Assembly (NCBI GenBank): GCA_938015805.1
Contig: CALLXF010000014.1
Span: 1 to 40,903, forward strand
Source of the DNA: an uncultured Saprospiraceae bacterium
Lineage (GTDB): Bacteria; Bacteroidota; Bacteroidia; Chitinophagales; Saprospiraceae
Length of the DNA stretch: 40,903 nt
Direction: 5' to 3'
Shown: piece after piece, positions 1 through 9,436 of the stretch
How positions within the stretch are numbered: the first letter of the stretch is position 1
Layout of the letters: each line of letters opens with the position of its first letter
Position numbers and translations under genes: made by a program
Notes under the pieces: model-generated
Database searches by the model: none
Told to the model about the DNA's origin: nothing
What the model saw: only the letters and a program-made list of their open reading frames with translations

Positions 1-1
1 A

Positions 2-535
2 GATCGTCTAGAGGCAATCGTTAATGACTTGGATGTCATTGGAGGATTGGAAGGTGGTGACTCTCAGATAGACTACGTCAAGTTTGATATCAAAGTATTG
101 GCAGAGGAGGTACTTGAAGATATGCAAGTACAAGGACGCAAACACAATGTTATTGTTGCGTTGAAGGAGGGAGCAAGTCCAGAAAAAATGGTTCTAGGAG
201 ATAGAGAAAAGATACGTCAAGTATTTAATAATCTAATCACAAATTCTATCAGGTATAGTAGCGATGGCAGTACTACTAAGATTGGATTTTATGATCTTGA
301 TAAAAACGTACTTATAGAAATATCTGATCAGGGTATAGGTATTGCAGAAGAACATCTCAAGCATTTATTCGACAGATTCTATCGTGTAGATCCTTCTAGG
401 TCGCGAGAGTTTGGTGGGTCAGGATTAGGGTTATCAATTGTAAAGCACATCATCGAAGCACATAATCAGAGTATCAATGTACGGAGTACTGTTGGAGTAG
501 GTACAACCTTTGGGTTTACCTTGAAAAAGGTATAG
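2..535 (+). CDS. Sensor histidine kinase, C-terminal fragment
   Basis: The reading frame is open from the left edge, so the N-terminal sensor part lies outside the window. What remains is the end of the dimerisation region and a full HATPase_c domain: an N-box (NNLITNSIRYS), a G1 box (DQGIGI), an F-box (LFDRFYRVD) and a G2 box (GGSGLGLSIV). It binds ATP and autophosphorylates a histidine, which is not visible here. The order and wording of the boxes are those of PhoR/ResE-type membrane kinases. The partner regulator is presumably upstream. The first ATG, at 29, is internal and should not be taken as the start. The gene converges on the M23 peptidase gene. Confidence 0.93.
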   Translation, partial: DRLEAIVNDLDVIGGLEGGDSQIDYVKFDIKVLAEEVLEDMQVQGRKHNVIVALKEGASPEKMVLGDREKIRQVFNNLITNSIRYSSDGSTTKIGFYDLDKNVLIEISDQGIGIAEEHLKHLFDRFYRVDPSRSREFGGSGLGLSIVKHIIEAHNQSINVRSTVGVGTTFGFTLKKV

Positions 536-584
536 ACTTATGCAATTGTAATACGCTTTCGCGAATAATTAAACTAGATTCTTT

Positions 585-1850
585 TTAAGGCTTTTTCTCA
601 GAACTTTCAGATGCGATAGAGGCATTGTTCTTAGAAAACTGAGGATCAATATTAGTTAGGTATCGGTATATTACATCACGGTGTTGATTAAATAATGGTA
701 TTTCAGCTTCATCCATAGGTTCCGCCTCAGGGAATACTTCTCTTCTATGATCTATCTGCTTACCATCTTTCCAAAATCTAAAACATACATGCGGTCCGGT
801 TGCTAAGCCAGTAGATCCCACATATCCAATCGTTTGGCCTTGTCGTACCTTTGTCCCTTTTTTAACTCCTTTAGCAAACTTTTGCATATGTAGATATTGG
901 GTTTGGTAAGTGCCATCATGCTTTACCTTAATGTATTTACCATTACCTTCTGTATAACCTCGTCTTACTACTACACCGTCGGAAACAGAGCGTATAGGTG
1001 TGCCATAAGCTGCCGCATAATCTGTACCTAAATGAGCTTTACGTCTTTTTAAGATAGGATGGAATCTGTTTTTGTTAAACCTAGAGGAGATACGCGAATA
1101 CTTTACAGGAGATCGTAAAAATTTAGAAGTACTGGCTCTACCTTGCTCGTCATAATATCCTTCATACTTTTCTGTTTCGTAGTAAATAGAGTAATGTTCT
1201 CCTTGGTCATTTTTATAAAATGCTCCTAGTATTTTACCGATTGATATAGGTTTACCCTCGATATATTTTCTTTCAAAAAGTAGTTTAAACTGATCACCTT
1301 TCTGTGTATGGTAAAAATCAACAGACGACGCTAGTGCATCTTCCATTTTATCTATAATAGCAGGACTTAATCCATTTTCTATCATAGCACTCCATAACGA
1401 CGTTTTAATTTCTCCAGAAGCTGTTTCGACACATACATCATGCTCTCTATAATTACGACATACATCGATAGAGTCATTTCCATAATCATATACTACATAG
1501 CTAAATGGGTTAGGCTCATATATAAAGCAAAACGGTAAAGAGCAACTATCTTTACTAACAAAAGTGAGTTCTTTACCAGATTGTATTTTTCTTACACTGT
1601 AAACCTCTTTTGCTTGAGACGCAATTTGTGATATTACACCGTCAGTTACATTAAACTGGCCTAGGATATCGCTGAGGAACTGATTAGGTTTAACATTTAC
1701 ACTTTGGAAAAAATATTCGTCTTCAGGAAACCCATATTTTAGATTTTCATACAGCGGAGTGACACTCGAGGATTTAGCATCTTTATTAAAATTACAAGAT
1801 ATACCCTGGAACATACCAAATGATACAGCAAAGATCATAAGGGCTATCAT
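585..1850 (-). CDS. M23-family (LytM) peptidoglycan metallopeptidase
   Basis: This is a probable cell-wall endopeptidase. The C-terminal third holds the M23 zinc fold: HLGTDY supplies the first His/Asp ligand pair, YLHM follows in the core, and GPHVC occupies the HxH position, with Cys in place of the second His. The N-terminus is hydrophobic and leads to a Cys (FQGISC), which suggests a lipoprotein or membrane anchor, although the usual Lys/Arg at the extreme N-terminus is missing. About 250 residues between anchor and peptidase domain resemble the LysM/OapA-like spacer of MepM-type enzymes, but I cannot assign them firmly. I chose the ATG at 1850 (421 residues). A TTG at 1898 would add 16 acidic residues. 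The gene is divergent from folP. Confidence 0.85.
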   Translation of the reverse strand: MIALMIFAVSFGMFQGISCNFNKDAKSSSVTPLYENLKYGFPEDEYFFQSVNVKPNQFLSDILGQFNVTDGVISQIASQAKEVYSVRKIQSGKELTFVSKDSCSLPFCFIYEPNPFSYVVYDYGNDSIDVCRNYREHDVCVETASGEIKTSLWSAMIENGLSPAIIDKMEDALASSVDFYHTQKGDQFKLLFERKYIEGKPISIGKILGAFYKNDQGEHYSIYYETEKYEGYYDEQGRASTSKFLRSPVKYSRISSRFNKNRFHPILKRRKAHLGTDYAAAYGTPIRSVSDGVVVRRGYTEGNGKYIKVKHDGTYQTQYLHMQKFAKGVKKGTKVRQGQTIGYVGSTGLATGPHVCFRFWKDGKQIDHRREVFPEAEPMDEAEIPLFNQHRDVIYRYLTNIDPQFSKNNASIASESSEKKP

Positions 1851-1931
1851 AAAATCAGAAATAACAAAAGAAGATTCGATTTCTGGGACTTCTTGCAATG
1901 TCTCGGGTTTGTGTATGTTTTAGTAAAAACG

Positions 1932-1961
1932 CAAAAATAACCCAATCAATTTAATTGACAA
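1932..1961 (-). promoter_or_regulatory. Bacteroidota-type promoter of the M23 peptidase gene
   Basis: On the minus strand a TTG (plus 1959-1961) is followed, after exactly 19 bases, by TATTTTTG (plus 1932-1939). This matches the Bacteroidota primary sigma consensus TTG-N19-TAnnTTTG. Transcription would begin near 1925-1927, leaving a leader of about 75 bases to the ATG at 1850, or about 28 to the TTG at 1898. Confidence 0.7.
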
Positions 1962-2019
1962 ACTTGGATTATTCTAAATCTTTTTATTCAATTTTGATAC
2001 CATATAAAAAATTCCTAAT

Positions 2020-2880
2020 ATGTTATCATCGACTAAAAGTAATAAGTATTACTCTTTTAACTGTAATGGTTTACCATTAGATTTAGAATATCCAAGGATT
2101 ATGGGTGTTGTAAATTTAACTCCAGACTCCTTTTACGCAGGGAGTAGAGCGACTTTTGATGATAATTTATTGCATCGTATAGAGCAGATGCTAGAGGAAG
2201 GAATGGATATATTAGACCTAGGAGCAGTTTCTAGTAGACCAGGAGCAGAAAAAGTTACTGAGGAAGAGGAAACTAGCCGACTAATAGGACCTTTAGCCTT
2301 GATAAGAAAGCGATTTCCTAAACTCCTTATTTCTATAGATACATACAGGTCTGGGGTTCTAGAAAAGGCCTTAGGGTATGATATAAATATTGTAAATGAT
2401 ATCTCAGGACTCCGAGAGGCAGAAACAATGTTGCCACTGATTACGCAGTATAACTTACCATATATCTTAATGCATATGCAGGGTATTCCGACAACGATGC
2501 AAAAAAATCCGAGCTATAAAAATGTCATGCTTGAATTACTAGATTTTTTCAAAGAAAAAGTACACCGCTTACGTAATGCCGGTGTAATAGATATAATTAT
2601 TGATCCTGGTTTTGGTTTTGGAAAAGCACAAGAACATAATTTTGAAATATTAAAAAAACTCGATGTATTCCAAATTTTAGAATGCCCCATACTGATAGGG
2701 CTATCTAGAAAGTCAATGATTCATAAGACATTGCAAATAGAACCTAATGATGCCTTAAATGGAACCACAGCGTTGCATATGATTGCTTTGCTTAACGGTG
2801 CAAAAATTTTAAGAGCTCATGATGTTTTAGAGGCAAAGCAATGTATAGATTTATATACCACTTATAATTCGGCTGGATAG
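2020..2880 (+). CDS. folP: Dihydropteroate synthase
   Basis: The enzyme condenses p-aminobenzoate with 6-hydroxymethyl-dihydropterin diphosphate in folate synthesis; it is cytosolic and the target of sulfonamides. The TIM-barrel signatures appear in order: MGVVNLTPDSF (pterin and phosphate loop 1), DLGAVSSRPGAE (loop 2), NDISG, MHMQGIPTTMQ, IDPGFGFGK and GLSRKS, with a C-terminal NGTTALHMIALLNGAKILRAHDV-like segment. At 286 residues it has the family's normal length. The ATG at 2020 is the first start in the frame. It is read divergently from the M23 gene and is followed, after 66 bases, by tamB in the same direction. Confidence 0.97.
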   Translation: MLSSTKSNKYYSFNCNGLPLDLEYPRIMGVVNLTPDSFYAGSRATFDDNLLHRIEQMLEEGMDILDLGAVSSRPGAEKVTEEEETSRLIGPLALIRKRFPKLLISIDTYRSGVLEKALGYDINIVNDISGLREAETMLPLITQYNLPYILMHMQGIPTTMQKNPSYKNVMLELLDFFKEKVHRLRNAGVIDIIIDPGFGFGKAQEHNFEILKKLDVFQILECPILIGLSRKSMIHKTLQIEPNDALNGTTALHMIALLNGAKILRAHDVLEAKQCIDLYTTYNSAG

Positions 2881-2927
2881 TGTTAAATATTAGTCAAAAC
2901 TCTAGTAGGTATGTATAGACATTAGCT

Positions 2928-2935
2928 TATTTTTG
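2928..2935 (+). promoter_or_regulatory. Possible -7 box upstream of tamB
   Basis: TATTTTTG matches the Bacteroidota -7 consensus TAnnTTTG and ends 11 bases before the ATG at 2947. No TTG is found at the -33 distance, so this is a weak call. Confidence 0.35.
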
Positions 2936-2946
2936 TTTTACTATTG

Positions 2947-5900
2947 ATGAAGCCGAAAGATCCAAACGCAAATATTCCGGAAATAAAGAAAAAGTCTTTT
3001 CTAAAAAGGGCGGTCAATTTGGTTTTATGGCTTTTCTGCTTACTCTTATTACTACTAGTATTGGCGTATTTTTTAATCCAGATGCCTAAGGTCCAAAACT
3101 GGATTGTAGATAAATCGACTTCTTTTCTCTCTGAAAAATTAGAGACTAGGGTAGATATAGATTATATGGAGCTGGATTTTACAGATGGTTTGATATTAAA
3201 AAATGTTTACCTAGAAGGTTTAGAAAAAGATACTTTGCTTTACAGCGAATATCTTTCTACGAGTCTTGCAAAAAGTATGTATTCTCTTTTTAGTAAAGAA
3301 TTAGATATATCAGAAATAAATCTTAAAAATGCTCAGATAAATTTAAAACGAAAGGCTGATCAAGAGCAAAATAATCTAGCGATTTTATTATCAAGACTTT
3401 CTAGCAATGAATCCAAAAAAGAAGAGAATGGCGGTAGTTTTGATCTTAAGGTAAAAGATATAAATTTAGAAGATGTATCGATTTCTTATTTGGACGAATT
3501 AAAAAATCAAGATTTTCAAGTTAAGTTAGAAAAAGGTATTATTAACATCGTAGGGTTAGGAAAAAACAATACGCCTTATGTTTTTGAAAAGATATATCTA
3601 GACCATCCTTTTATAAAAGTGATAAAAAGCGGCGAAGAACTTTCTGTTGCAAAAGACTCCGTTTCGATCGTAAAAAAAGAGATAGGTAAAATTTTCCAAG
3701 GGGTTTCTATCCAGAATTTAGAAATAATAGAAGGTCAGTTTAAGTATAGTAATCTGGATAAACTAGACGTCCAAAAAACAGATGCTTTTGATTATCAAAA
3801 CGTAGATATAAAAAATCTAAATCTGGTGGTTAATGATGCTCATGTAAAAAGCATACAAGATGTAAAATTAGAATTGGAGTCCTTTTCTTTTATTGACAAA
3901 AACAGATTTAGAGTAGATCAGTTATCTAGTTCTCAAGTAAATATTACCAATGAAATAATAGAATTTGAGGACTTTTATTTTAAAACTCCGCGAACAAAAA
4001 TTTCCGATTATTTTGCGATGAGATTTAAGAGCCAGGATGATTTTAAAAATTTCACAAAGAAAGTGCGTTTTGATATTAATATGAAGGGCAGCTATATGCA
4101 ATTAGCTGATTTAAATTATTTTATTCCAGGATTAGAGAACAATGATTTTTTTATTAAAAATAAAAATCGTCAAATTAATATCACAGGAAAAATTAATGAT
4201 CGTATAAATAATCTGTCAGGTCAAAATGTAGAAATTGCTATTGATGACGGTACTTACTTTTCTGGATCTTTTGATACTCGTAACCTCACTGAAGGAAAAG
4301 AAGCATTACTTATTATTAAAGTAGAAGAGCTAAATACGACAGTAACTAAGCTTAAACAATTGATCCCTAAATTCGAACCTCCTTCTAATTTTTATAAGCT
4401 CGGTAATCTGCAATTCCGAGGAAGATTTGATGGCTATGTCGAGAACTTTGTTGCTTATGGAAAATTAAATACCCAGCTAGGAAGTGCGGAACTCGATTTA
4501 AATTTAGATATCCAAGATGGGAGTGAGAAGGCAGAATATAGTGGGGAACTAGCACTTATAGATTTTGATCTTGGAAAGTGGAGTGATAATAAGGATTTTG
4601 GTATTGTTAACTTTGAATCATACATAGATGAGGGTAGAGGTCTTACTCAGGAGACAGCCTTTGCAAAATTAGATGCCAGCGTACTGAGTTTTAGATTTAA
4701 GGATTACCTCTATCAGGATTTTGAATTAGATGGTAAACTGGACCAAAACCAATTTGTGGGTGCATTTAATATCTTAGACCCTAATGTAAATTTATCATTT
4801 GATGGAGAAGTTCTGATTAGAGATGGGATTCCTAAATTTGATTTTGAGGCTGATATAGTCAACTTAGATTTGCAAGCTCTGAAGTTCACAAAAAACAAAG
4901 CGATCCTCCAAGGGAAGTTTAATGTAAACGCAAATGGTAAAGACATTTATACCATGGATGGTAAGGGTCTGCTTAAGGAGATAACTTTTACTAATCAGGA
5001 TACCTCATATCAGCTAGATAATGTTTTACTAGCATCTTTTTTAAAGGATGAAAAGCGAGTAGTAGAAATAGAATCAGAGCTAGGTTTAATTTACCTGGAG
5101 GGAGATATGAATTTTGCAGAAATGGCTGAGTCATCTAAGCGAGTTTTAAAAGAAAGTTATCCTTTCCATTTTAAAAATTTAAAAGTCAATAATGATAAAT
5201 CTAATGCTACTCAAGATTTTGAATTCTTAGTTCATCTTAAAGAATCAAAAAATTTTTTAGACTTAGCTGGATTAAAAGGGTACAAGTTTGAAGAATTTGC
5301 ACTTAAAGGATATCTAGATAATCGTAATAGAGAGATACAAATAGATGGAAAAGCTGATAAGTTTATCATTAAATCGGATACGATATATAATGCAGAAATC
5401 GCCTCTTTTAATTTGTCAAAATTAGGTAAACTAAGTATGTCCTTAGATTCTATGGATATCAGTGGAAGGATGTATAGTCCCCTCAAAATCACTACTTATT
5501 TAAATCAAGATGATATAGATTTTAATATTGTAATGAATGAAGTTTTTGATTCCTTGCAGACTATAGATATCGCTGGTAGCGTGGTGCCGAGAGACCTCGG
5601 GTATGAGATAACGTTAGATGATAGTAATTTAGAGATGCTCGGGACAAGTTGGAGTTTTAAAGAGGGGAATAGTATCATTATAGGAGACAGCTTGATAGAT
5701 ATAGAAGGCTTTTATCTGTCGGATGGTAATAGGACGATAGACCTTAAGGATATAGATAATAGGGGGGTATCATTAGGCTTACGCCAATTTGATTTTTTAA
5801 CTATTAATGGACTTATTAATTATGACAAAATTGATTTTTCTGGTAAAGGAGATGTGGAGTTGTCCGTGGAAAATATTTTTGGTCAAAAAAATATAGAAGG

Positions 5901-7812
5901 TTCTGTTTTGATTCCTGACTTTAGATTAAACGAAGAGAGCTATGGATCAGTTGACCTTGCTTTTGTAAAGAAAGTTGATCAACCATATTTTCTTAATCTA
6001 GATCTAGGAAATGACTCTATAAGTTTAAAGGTGGGTTTAGAAGTCGATAATAAGTCTAAGGCTATTAAAGGATCTATAAACGCAGGGAGTGTACCATTTG
6101 ATTTGTTTAAAAAAATTATTCCCAATGGGATTTCTGAAGTCGAGGGTTATATGATGGCTAACGGTGATTTCTATGGTACTCTCGAAGATCCTAAAATGAA
6201 AGGGGAGCTGCGTGTAATGGATGGATCTATAAAAATTGATTACATAGGAGAAAAATATTTTACGCACAACCAACCCGTAAAAATTACAGAGTCTCTCATT
6301 TTATTTGAGAATAGTATTATCACGGATTCTCAAAATAATCCAGCCTTTATTAATGGGAATATGACCCATGAGTTTATCTCTAATTTTTACATGGATATAA
6401 AGTTGTCTGGCGATGATGTAATTATACTAAATACTACGGAAGATGATAATCCTTATTACTATGGGTTAGGTAGAGGTGAAGCTGATGTTTTTTTTACAGG
6501 CCCTTTTAGTAAAGCCGATATGGTGATCAATGCGATTACTGGACCGAGTACTAAATTAAGTATACCCATAAAATATTACGAGACCGGTTACGAAGAGAGC
6601 TTTATCACTTTCGTTTCGAAAGATGATTTACTAAAAGAAAGGGAAACGGAAAATCTAGATCGTTTTAAAATCGAAGGCCTCGACGTAGAAATGAATATAA
6701 GTATTACTCCAGATGCTCAGATGGAAATTATTTTTAATGAGCAGCTTAATGATGTACTTAGAGGTAGAGGCTCTGGTGATGTTCAAATTTATATTACCCG
6801 AGAAGGAGAATTTTTAACCTATGGAGGATTTAATATTACGGAGGGTAAATATTTATTAACTGCTTATCAGGTGGTGGCCAAAGCCTTTGAAGTAGAGCCA
6901 GGAGGAAGTATCAGATGGACTGGTGATCCGATAAACACTAATCTAGATATTAGGGCAAAATATGCTGGACTTAAAACTAATTTAAATGTATTTCTATCAG
7001 AATTCTTAGATCCTAACTTATCCTCGGATGTGACACGTTTAGAGGCAGGAAGACAAAAATCAGTAGATCTGATAATGGATATCGATGGAACGCTGTACGA
7101 GCCCATCGTAAATTTTGACATTGCTTTTCCCGATTTGGAGTCTGCCGAATTAAAGTCCTATGTGGATTCTAAAATGAGATCACTACGAGCAAATCCTAAT
7201 ACCTTAAATGATCAGGTAGCGGGATTAATCACATTTAATACTTTCTTACCATCCACTAACAGCGAAAGACTAAATATATATACAGGATCTACAGCCTTAC
7301 AAACAGCAACGACTACCATTAGCGAATTTGTTTCTAATCAAGTTTCTTTTTTGCTGACTTCTATGATAAATGAAGCAATAGGAGATAATAGTATATTTTC
7401 TTCCATAGATGTTGAGTTAGGCCTTAATCAAAATAACGATATCTATTCTCAAGATGCTGGAGTTTTAGATTTGTTTGACCCTGATGAGATCGAGTTATAC
7501 CTTAACAACCGATTTAAATTTGCGGATGAGAGGTTTTCTGTACGATTTGGAGGTAACTATATACGGAGATGGAATTCTATTGAGAGTATCGGTTTTAATG
7601 ACCCTGCTTTTGTCGGAGATGTGGCCATAGAATACGATATCACTAAAGACAGACAGCTAAAATTACGATTCTATAATCGATTTGATAGGGACGAACTGAG
7701 CGGTAATCCTAAAAATAAAACAGGTTTAGGACTTTCTTATAGAAAAGAATTTGGGTCGATGTTAGACTTTCAAAATGATCTAAAACAAAAAGTTAAAGAG
7801 TCCCAAGAATAG
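2947..7812 (+). CDS. tamB: TamB-like translocation/assembly (AsmA-superfamily bridge) protein
   Basis: This is a very large envelope protein (1621 residues) of the TamB/DUF490 family. Members are anchored in the inner membrane and span the periplasm as a long beta-groove thought to carry lipid or to help outer-membrane protein assembly. A single membrane segment lies at about residues 25-47 after a basic N-terminus. The body is a long run of alternating beta-strand repeats, and the C-terminal 350 residues carry the TamB domain, with a terminal segment rich in barrel-like strands. The nominal first start is a TTG at 2944; the adjacent ATG at 2947 is more likely. No tamA/BamA homologue is adjacent, which is usual in Bacteroidota. 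Confidence 0.9.
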   Translation: MKPKDPNANIPEIKKKSFLKRAVNLVLWLFCLLLLLLVLAYFLIQMPKVQNWIVDKSTSFLSEKLETRVDIDYMELDFTDGLILKNVYLEGLEKDTLLYSEYLSTSLAKSMYSLFSKELDISEINLKNAQINLKRKADQEQNNLAILLSRLSSNESKKEENGGSFDLKVKDINLEDVSISYLDELKNQDFQVKLEKGIINIVGLGKNNTPYVFEKIYLDHPFIKVIKSGEELSVAKDSVSIVKKEIGKIFQGVSIQNLEIIEGQFKYSNLDKLDVQKTDAFDYQNVDIKNLNLVVNDAHVKSIQDVKLELESFSFIDKNRFRVDQLSSSQVNITNEIIEFEDFYFKTPRTKISDYFAMRFKSQDDFKNFTKKVRFDINMKGSYMQLADLNYFIPGLENNDFFIKNKNRQINITGKINDRINNLSGQNVEIAIDDGTYFSGSFDTRNLTEGKEALLIIKVEELNTTVTKLKQLIPKFEPPSNFYKLGNLQFRGRFDGYVENFVAYGKLNTQLGSAELDLNLDIQDGSEKAEYSGELALIDFDLGKWSDNKDFGIVNFESYIDEGRGLTQETAFAKLDASVLSFRFKDYLYQDFELDGKLDQNQFVGAFNILDPNVNLSFDGEVLIRDGIPKFDFEADIVNLDLQALKFTKNKAILQGKFNVNANGKDIYTMDGKGLLKEITFTNQDTSYQLDNVLLASFLKDEKRVVEIESELGLIYLEGDMNFAEMAESSKRVLKESYPFHFKNLKVNNDKSNATQDFEFLVHLKESKNFLDLAGLKGYKFEEFALKGYLDNRNREIQIDGKADKFIIKSDTIYNAEIASFNLSKLGKLSMSLDSMDISGRMYSPLKITTYLNQDDIDFNIVMNEVFDSLQTIDIAGSVVPRDLGYEITLDDSNLEMLGTSWSFKEGNSIIIGDSLIDIEGFYLSDGNRTIDLKDIDNRGVSLGLRQFDFLTINGLINYDKIDFSGKGDVELSVENIFGQKNIEGSVLIPDFRLNEESYGSVDLAFVKKVDQPYFLNLDLGNDSISLKVGLEVDNKSKAIKGSINAGSVPFDLFKKIIPNGISEVEGYMMANGDFYGTLEDPKMKGELRVMDGSIKIDYIGEKYFTHNQPVKITESLILFENSIITDSQNNPAFINGNMTHEFISNFYMDIKLSGDDVIILNTTEDDNPYYYGLGRGEADVFFTGPFSKADMVINAITGPSTKLSIPIKYYETGYEESFITFVSKDDLLKERETENLDRFKIEGLDVEMNISITPDAQMEIIFNEQLNDVLRGRGSGDVQIYITREGEFLTYGGFNITEGKYLLTAYQVVAKAFEVEPGGSIRWTGDPINTNLDIRAKYAGLKTNLNVFLSEFLDPNLSSDVTRLEAGRQKSVDLIMDIDGTLYEPIVNFDIAFPDLESAELKSYVDSKMRSLRANPNTLNDQVAGLITFNTFLPSTNSERLNIYTGSTALQTATTTISEFVSNQVSFLLTSMINEAIGDNSIFSSIDVELGLNQNNDIYSQDAGVLDLFDPDEIELYLNNRFKFADERFSVRFGGNYIRRWNSIESIGFNDPAFVGDVAIEYDITKDRQLKLRFYNRFDRDELSGNPKNKTGLGLSYRKEFGSMLDFQNDLKQKVKESQE

Positions 7813-7865
7813 TTTTTTTGAGAGATACTATCGCTCATTATAAAAGCCTTAGGGAGCCTTGATTT

Positions 7866-8942
7866 TTAAATTTTTACAGCCTTGTTACGAAGTATATGAT
7901 CTGCTAGAACAAGTGCAGCCATTGCTTCTACGATCGGTACAGCTCTAGGCACCACACATGGATCATGACGTCCTTTGCCTGATACAGTAACGGTATCTCC
8001 TGCAGTATTTATAGAATCCTGATCTTTTAAAATAGTGGCTACAGGTTTAAAGGCAACGTTAAATGTGATCGGCATGCCATTAGAAATACCACCTTGAATA
8101 CCTCCTGAGAAATTTGTCTGAGTTACGATATTGTCATCTTTGTTTTTTGTAAAAACATCATTATGCTCGCTGCCCTTCATTGATACGGATTTAAAACCTG
8201 AGCCATACTCAAATCCTTTAACCGCATTTATACTCAGCATTGCTTTTCCTAGATCAGCATGTAATTTATCAAAAACAGGATCTCCTAACCCTACAGGTAC
8301 ATTTGTGATCTTGCAGCTTATCACACCACCTATGGTATCTCCAGTTTTACGAACCTTATCTATTAGGTTGATCATTTCGCCTGCAGTCTTTGGATCAGGA
8401 CAACGTACGATATTGTTTTCGGTGAGGCCCAGATCTAAATTATTATGGTTTAAGATTATCGATCCTACCTGAGATACAAATCCAATAATATTTATGCCAT
8501 AGTGAGCCAGTAACATTTTAGCAATCGCACCAGCCGCAACTCTTGCGGCGGTTTCTCTTGCAGAGGATCTTCCCCCTCCGCGATAATCTCTATTACCATA
8601 TTTTTCTGCGTACGTGTAGTCCGCATGCGATGGGCGATAACTATCTTTTAGGTGAGAATAGTCTTTTGATCTTTGATCCTTATTAGGGATAAAAATACTG
8701 ATCGGTGTACCTGTGGATTTCCCCTCAAAAATTCCACTAAGAATCTCAAAAGACTCATCTTCCTTACGCTGAGTTGTGATTTTAGATTGTCCTGGTTTTC
8801 TTCTCTCTAAATCATTCGCGATAAGCGATAAATCTAATTCTAAACCACTCGGACATCCATCTATCACTACTCCGATACCTTTTCCATGAGACTCTCCGTA
8901 AGTAGTGATCTTAAATAATGTTCCAAAACTATTACCTCCCAT
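7866..8942 (-). CDS. aroC: Chorismate synthase
   Basis: The enzyme is FMN-dependent and converts 5-enolpyruvylshikimate-3-phosphate to chorismate, the last shared step of the shikimate pathway. The sequence starts [20 protein letters not shown], where the GESHG signature is diagnostic. It continues with [20 protein letters not shown], the FMN and substrate loop, and ends with [18 protein letters not shown]. At 358 residues it is full length. The ATG at 8942 is supported by homology of the very N-terminus. It converges with tamB across a 53-base gap. Confidence 0.98.
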   Translation of the reverse strand: MGGNSFGTLFKITTYGESHGKGIGVVIDGCPSGLELDLSLIANDLERRKPGQSKITTQRKEDESFEILSGIFEGKSTGTPISIFIPNKDQRSKDYSHLKDSYRPSHADYTYAEKYGNRDYRGGGRSSARETAARVAAGAIAKMLLAHYGINIIGFVSQVGSIILNHNNLDLGLTENNIVRCPDPKTAGEMINLIDKVRKTGDTIGGVISCKITNVPVGLGDPVFDKLHADLGKAMLSINAVKGFEYGSGFKSVSMKGSEHNDVFTKNKDDNIVTQTNFSGGIQGGISNGMPITFNVAFKPVATILKDQDSINTAGDTVTVSGKGRHDPCVVPRAVPIVEAMAALVLADHILRNKAVKI

Positions 8943-8998
8943 AAATCATAATTACCCTAAAGTTACAAACTAGTAGTTAAAAGATTTTTATAATTTAA

Positions 8999-9023
8999 GC
9001 AAACTAGTTAGGAATTAGTTTGC
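8999..9023 (-). terminator. Possible terminator after the response regulator gene
   Basis: A perfect 8-base inverted repeat (GCAAACTA at 8999-9006, TAGTTTGC at 9016-9023) brackets the response regulator stop codon at 9008-9010. Reading on the minus strand, the sequence after it is A/T-rich but the U-run is interrupted, so termination is only suggested. Confidence 0.4.
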
Positions 9024-9436
9024 ATCGCAGTATGATCTGATTGGAGTTTTGTAAAAAAAGCTTCTTCTACATGTTTTTCTAAAATGTCCTCAATAATAGA
9101 ATACGTTTTAGCCTTATCTAGGTCTAATGGACTTCTGGAATTGCTGACCATAAAAATCTTGGTTTTAAGGTTAGGAATATTAAGTTCTTCTATAAATTGT
9201 ACCATATCCCATCCGTTGATCACAGGAATGTTAATGTCTAGAAGTATCACATCGGGAAAATCGGATAATTTATCAGCATTGTATAACTCCTCTAAATAAC
9301 TTTTTGCCTTAGTCGAAGAGATAAATTCTGTGACACAACTATCAATATCCATTCCAGCGTCTTCCATCATTATTTTATGATATAGATTGGAGCTGGACGA
9401 ATCATCTATAAGCATAACAGTTAGTGGTTTGTTCAA
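9008..9436 (-). CDS. Single-domain response regulator
   Basis: This is a stand-alone receiver (REC) domain of 142 residues with no output domain. The acidic pair D11-D12 (LIDDS) and the phosphoacceptor D67 (ILLDINIP) are present, as is Ser in VSNS for the switch Thr/Ser. The conserved Lys is followed by His (EKH), where most receivers have Lys-Pro. The start is a TTG that overlaps the TGA of the kinase gene upstream as TTGA, so the two are translationally coupled and form a kinase/receiver pair. The next in-frame ATG (residue 8) would cut off the first beta strand. It resembles the Rcp1-like receivers that act through protein-protein contacts or phosphotransfer. Confidence 0.9.
   Translation of the reverse strand: MNKPLTVMLIDDSSSSNLYHKIMMEDAGMDIDSCVTEFISSTKAKSYLEELYNADKLSDFPDVILLDINIPVINGWDMVQFIEELNIPNLKTKIFMVSNSRSPLDLDKAKTYSIIEDILEKHVEEAFFTKLQSDHTAMQTNS

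Noticed and set aside
7826-7842. Imperfect palindrome GAGAGATACTATCGCTC between tamB and aroC, considered as a terminator
   Set aside because: There is a mismatch in the stem, and the T-run is on the wrong side for both strands.
8131-8472. 113-codon plus-strand frame
   Set aside because: Antisense to aroC, whose protein signatures are complete across it.
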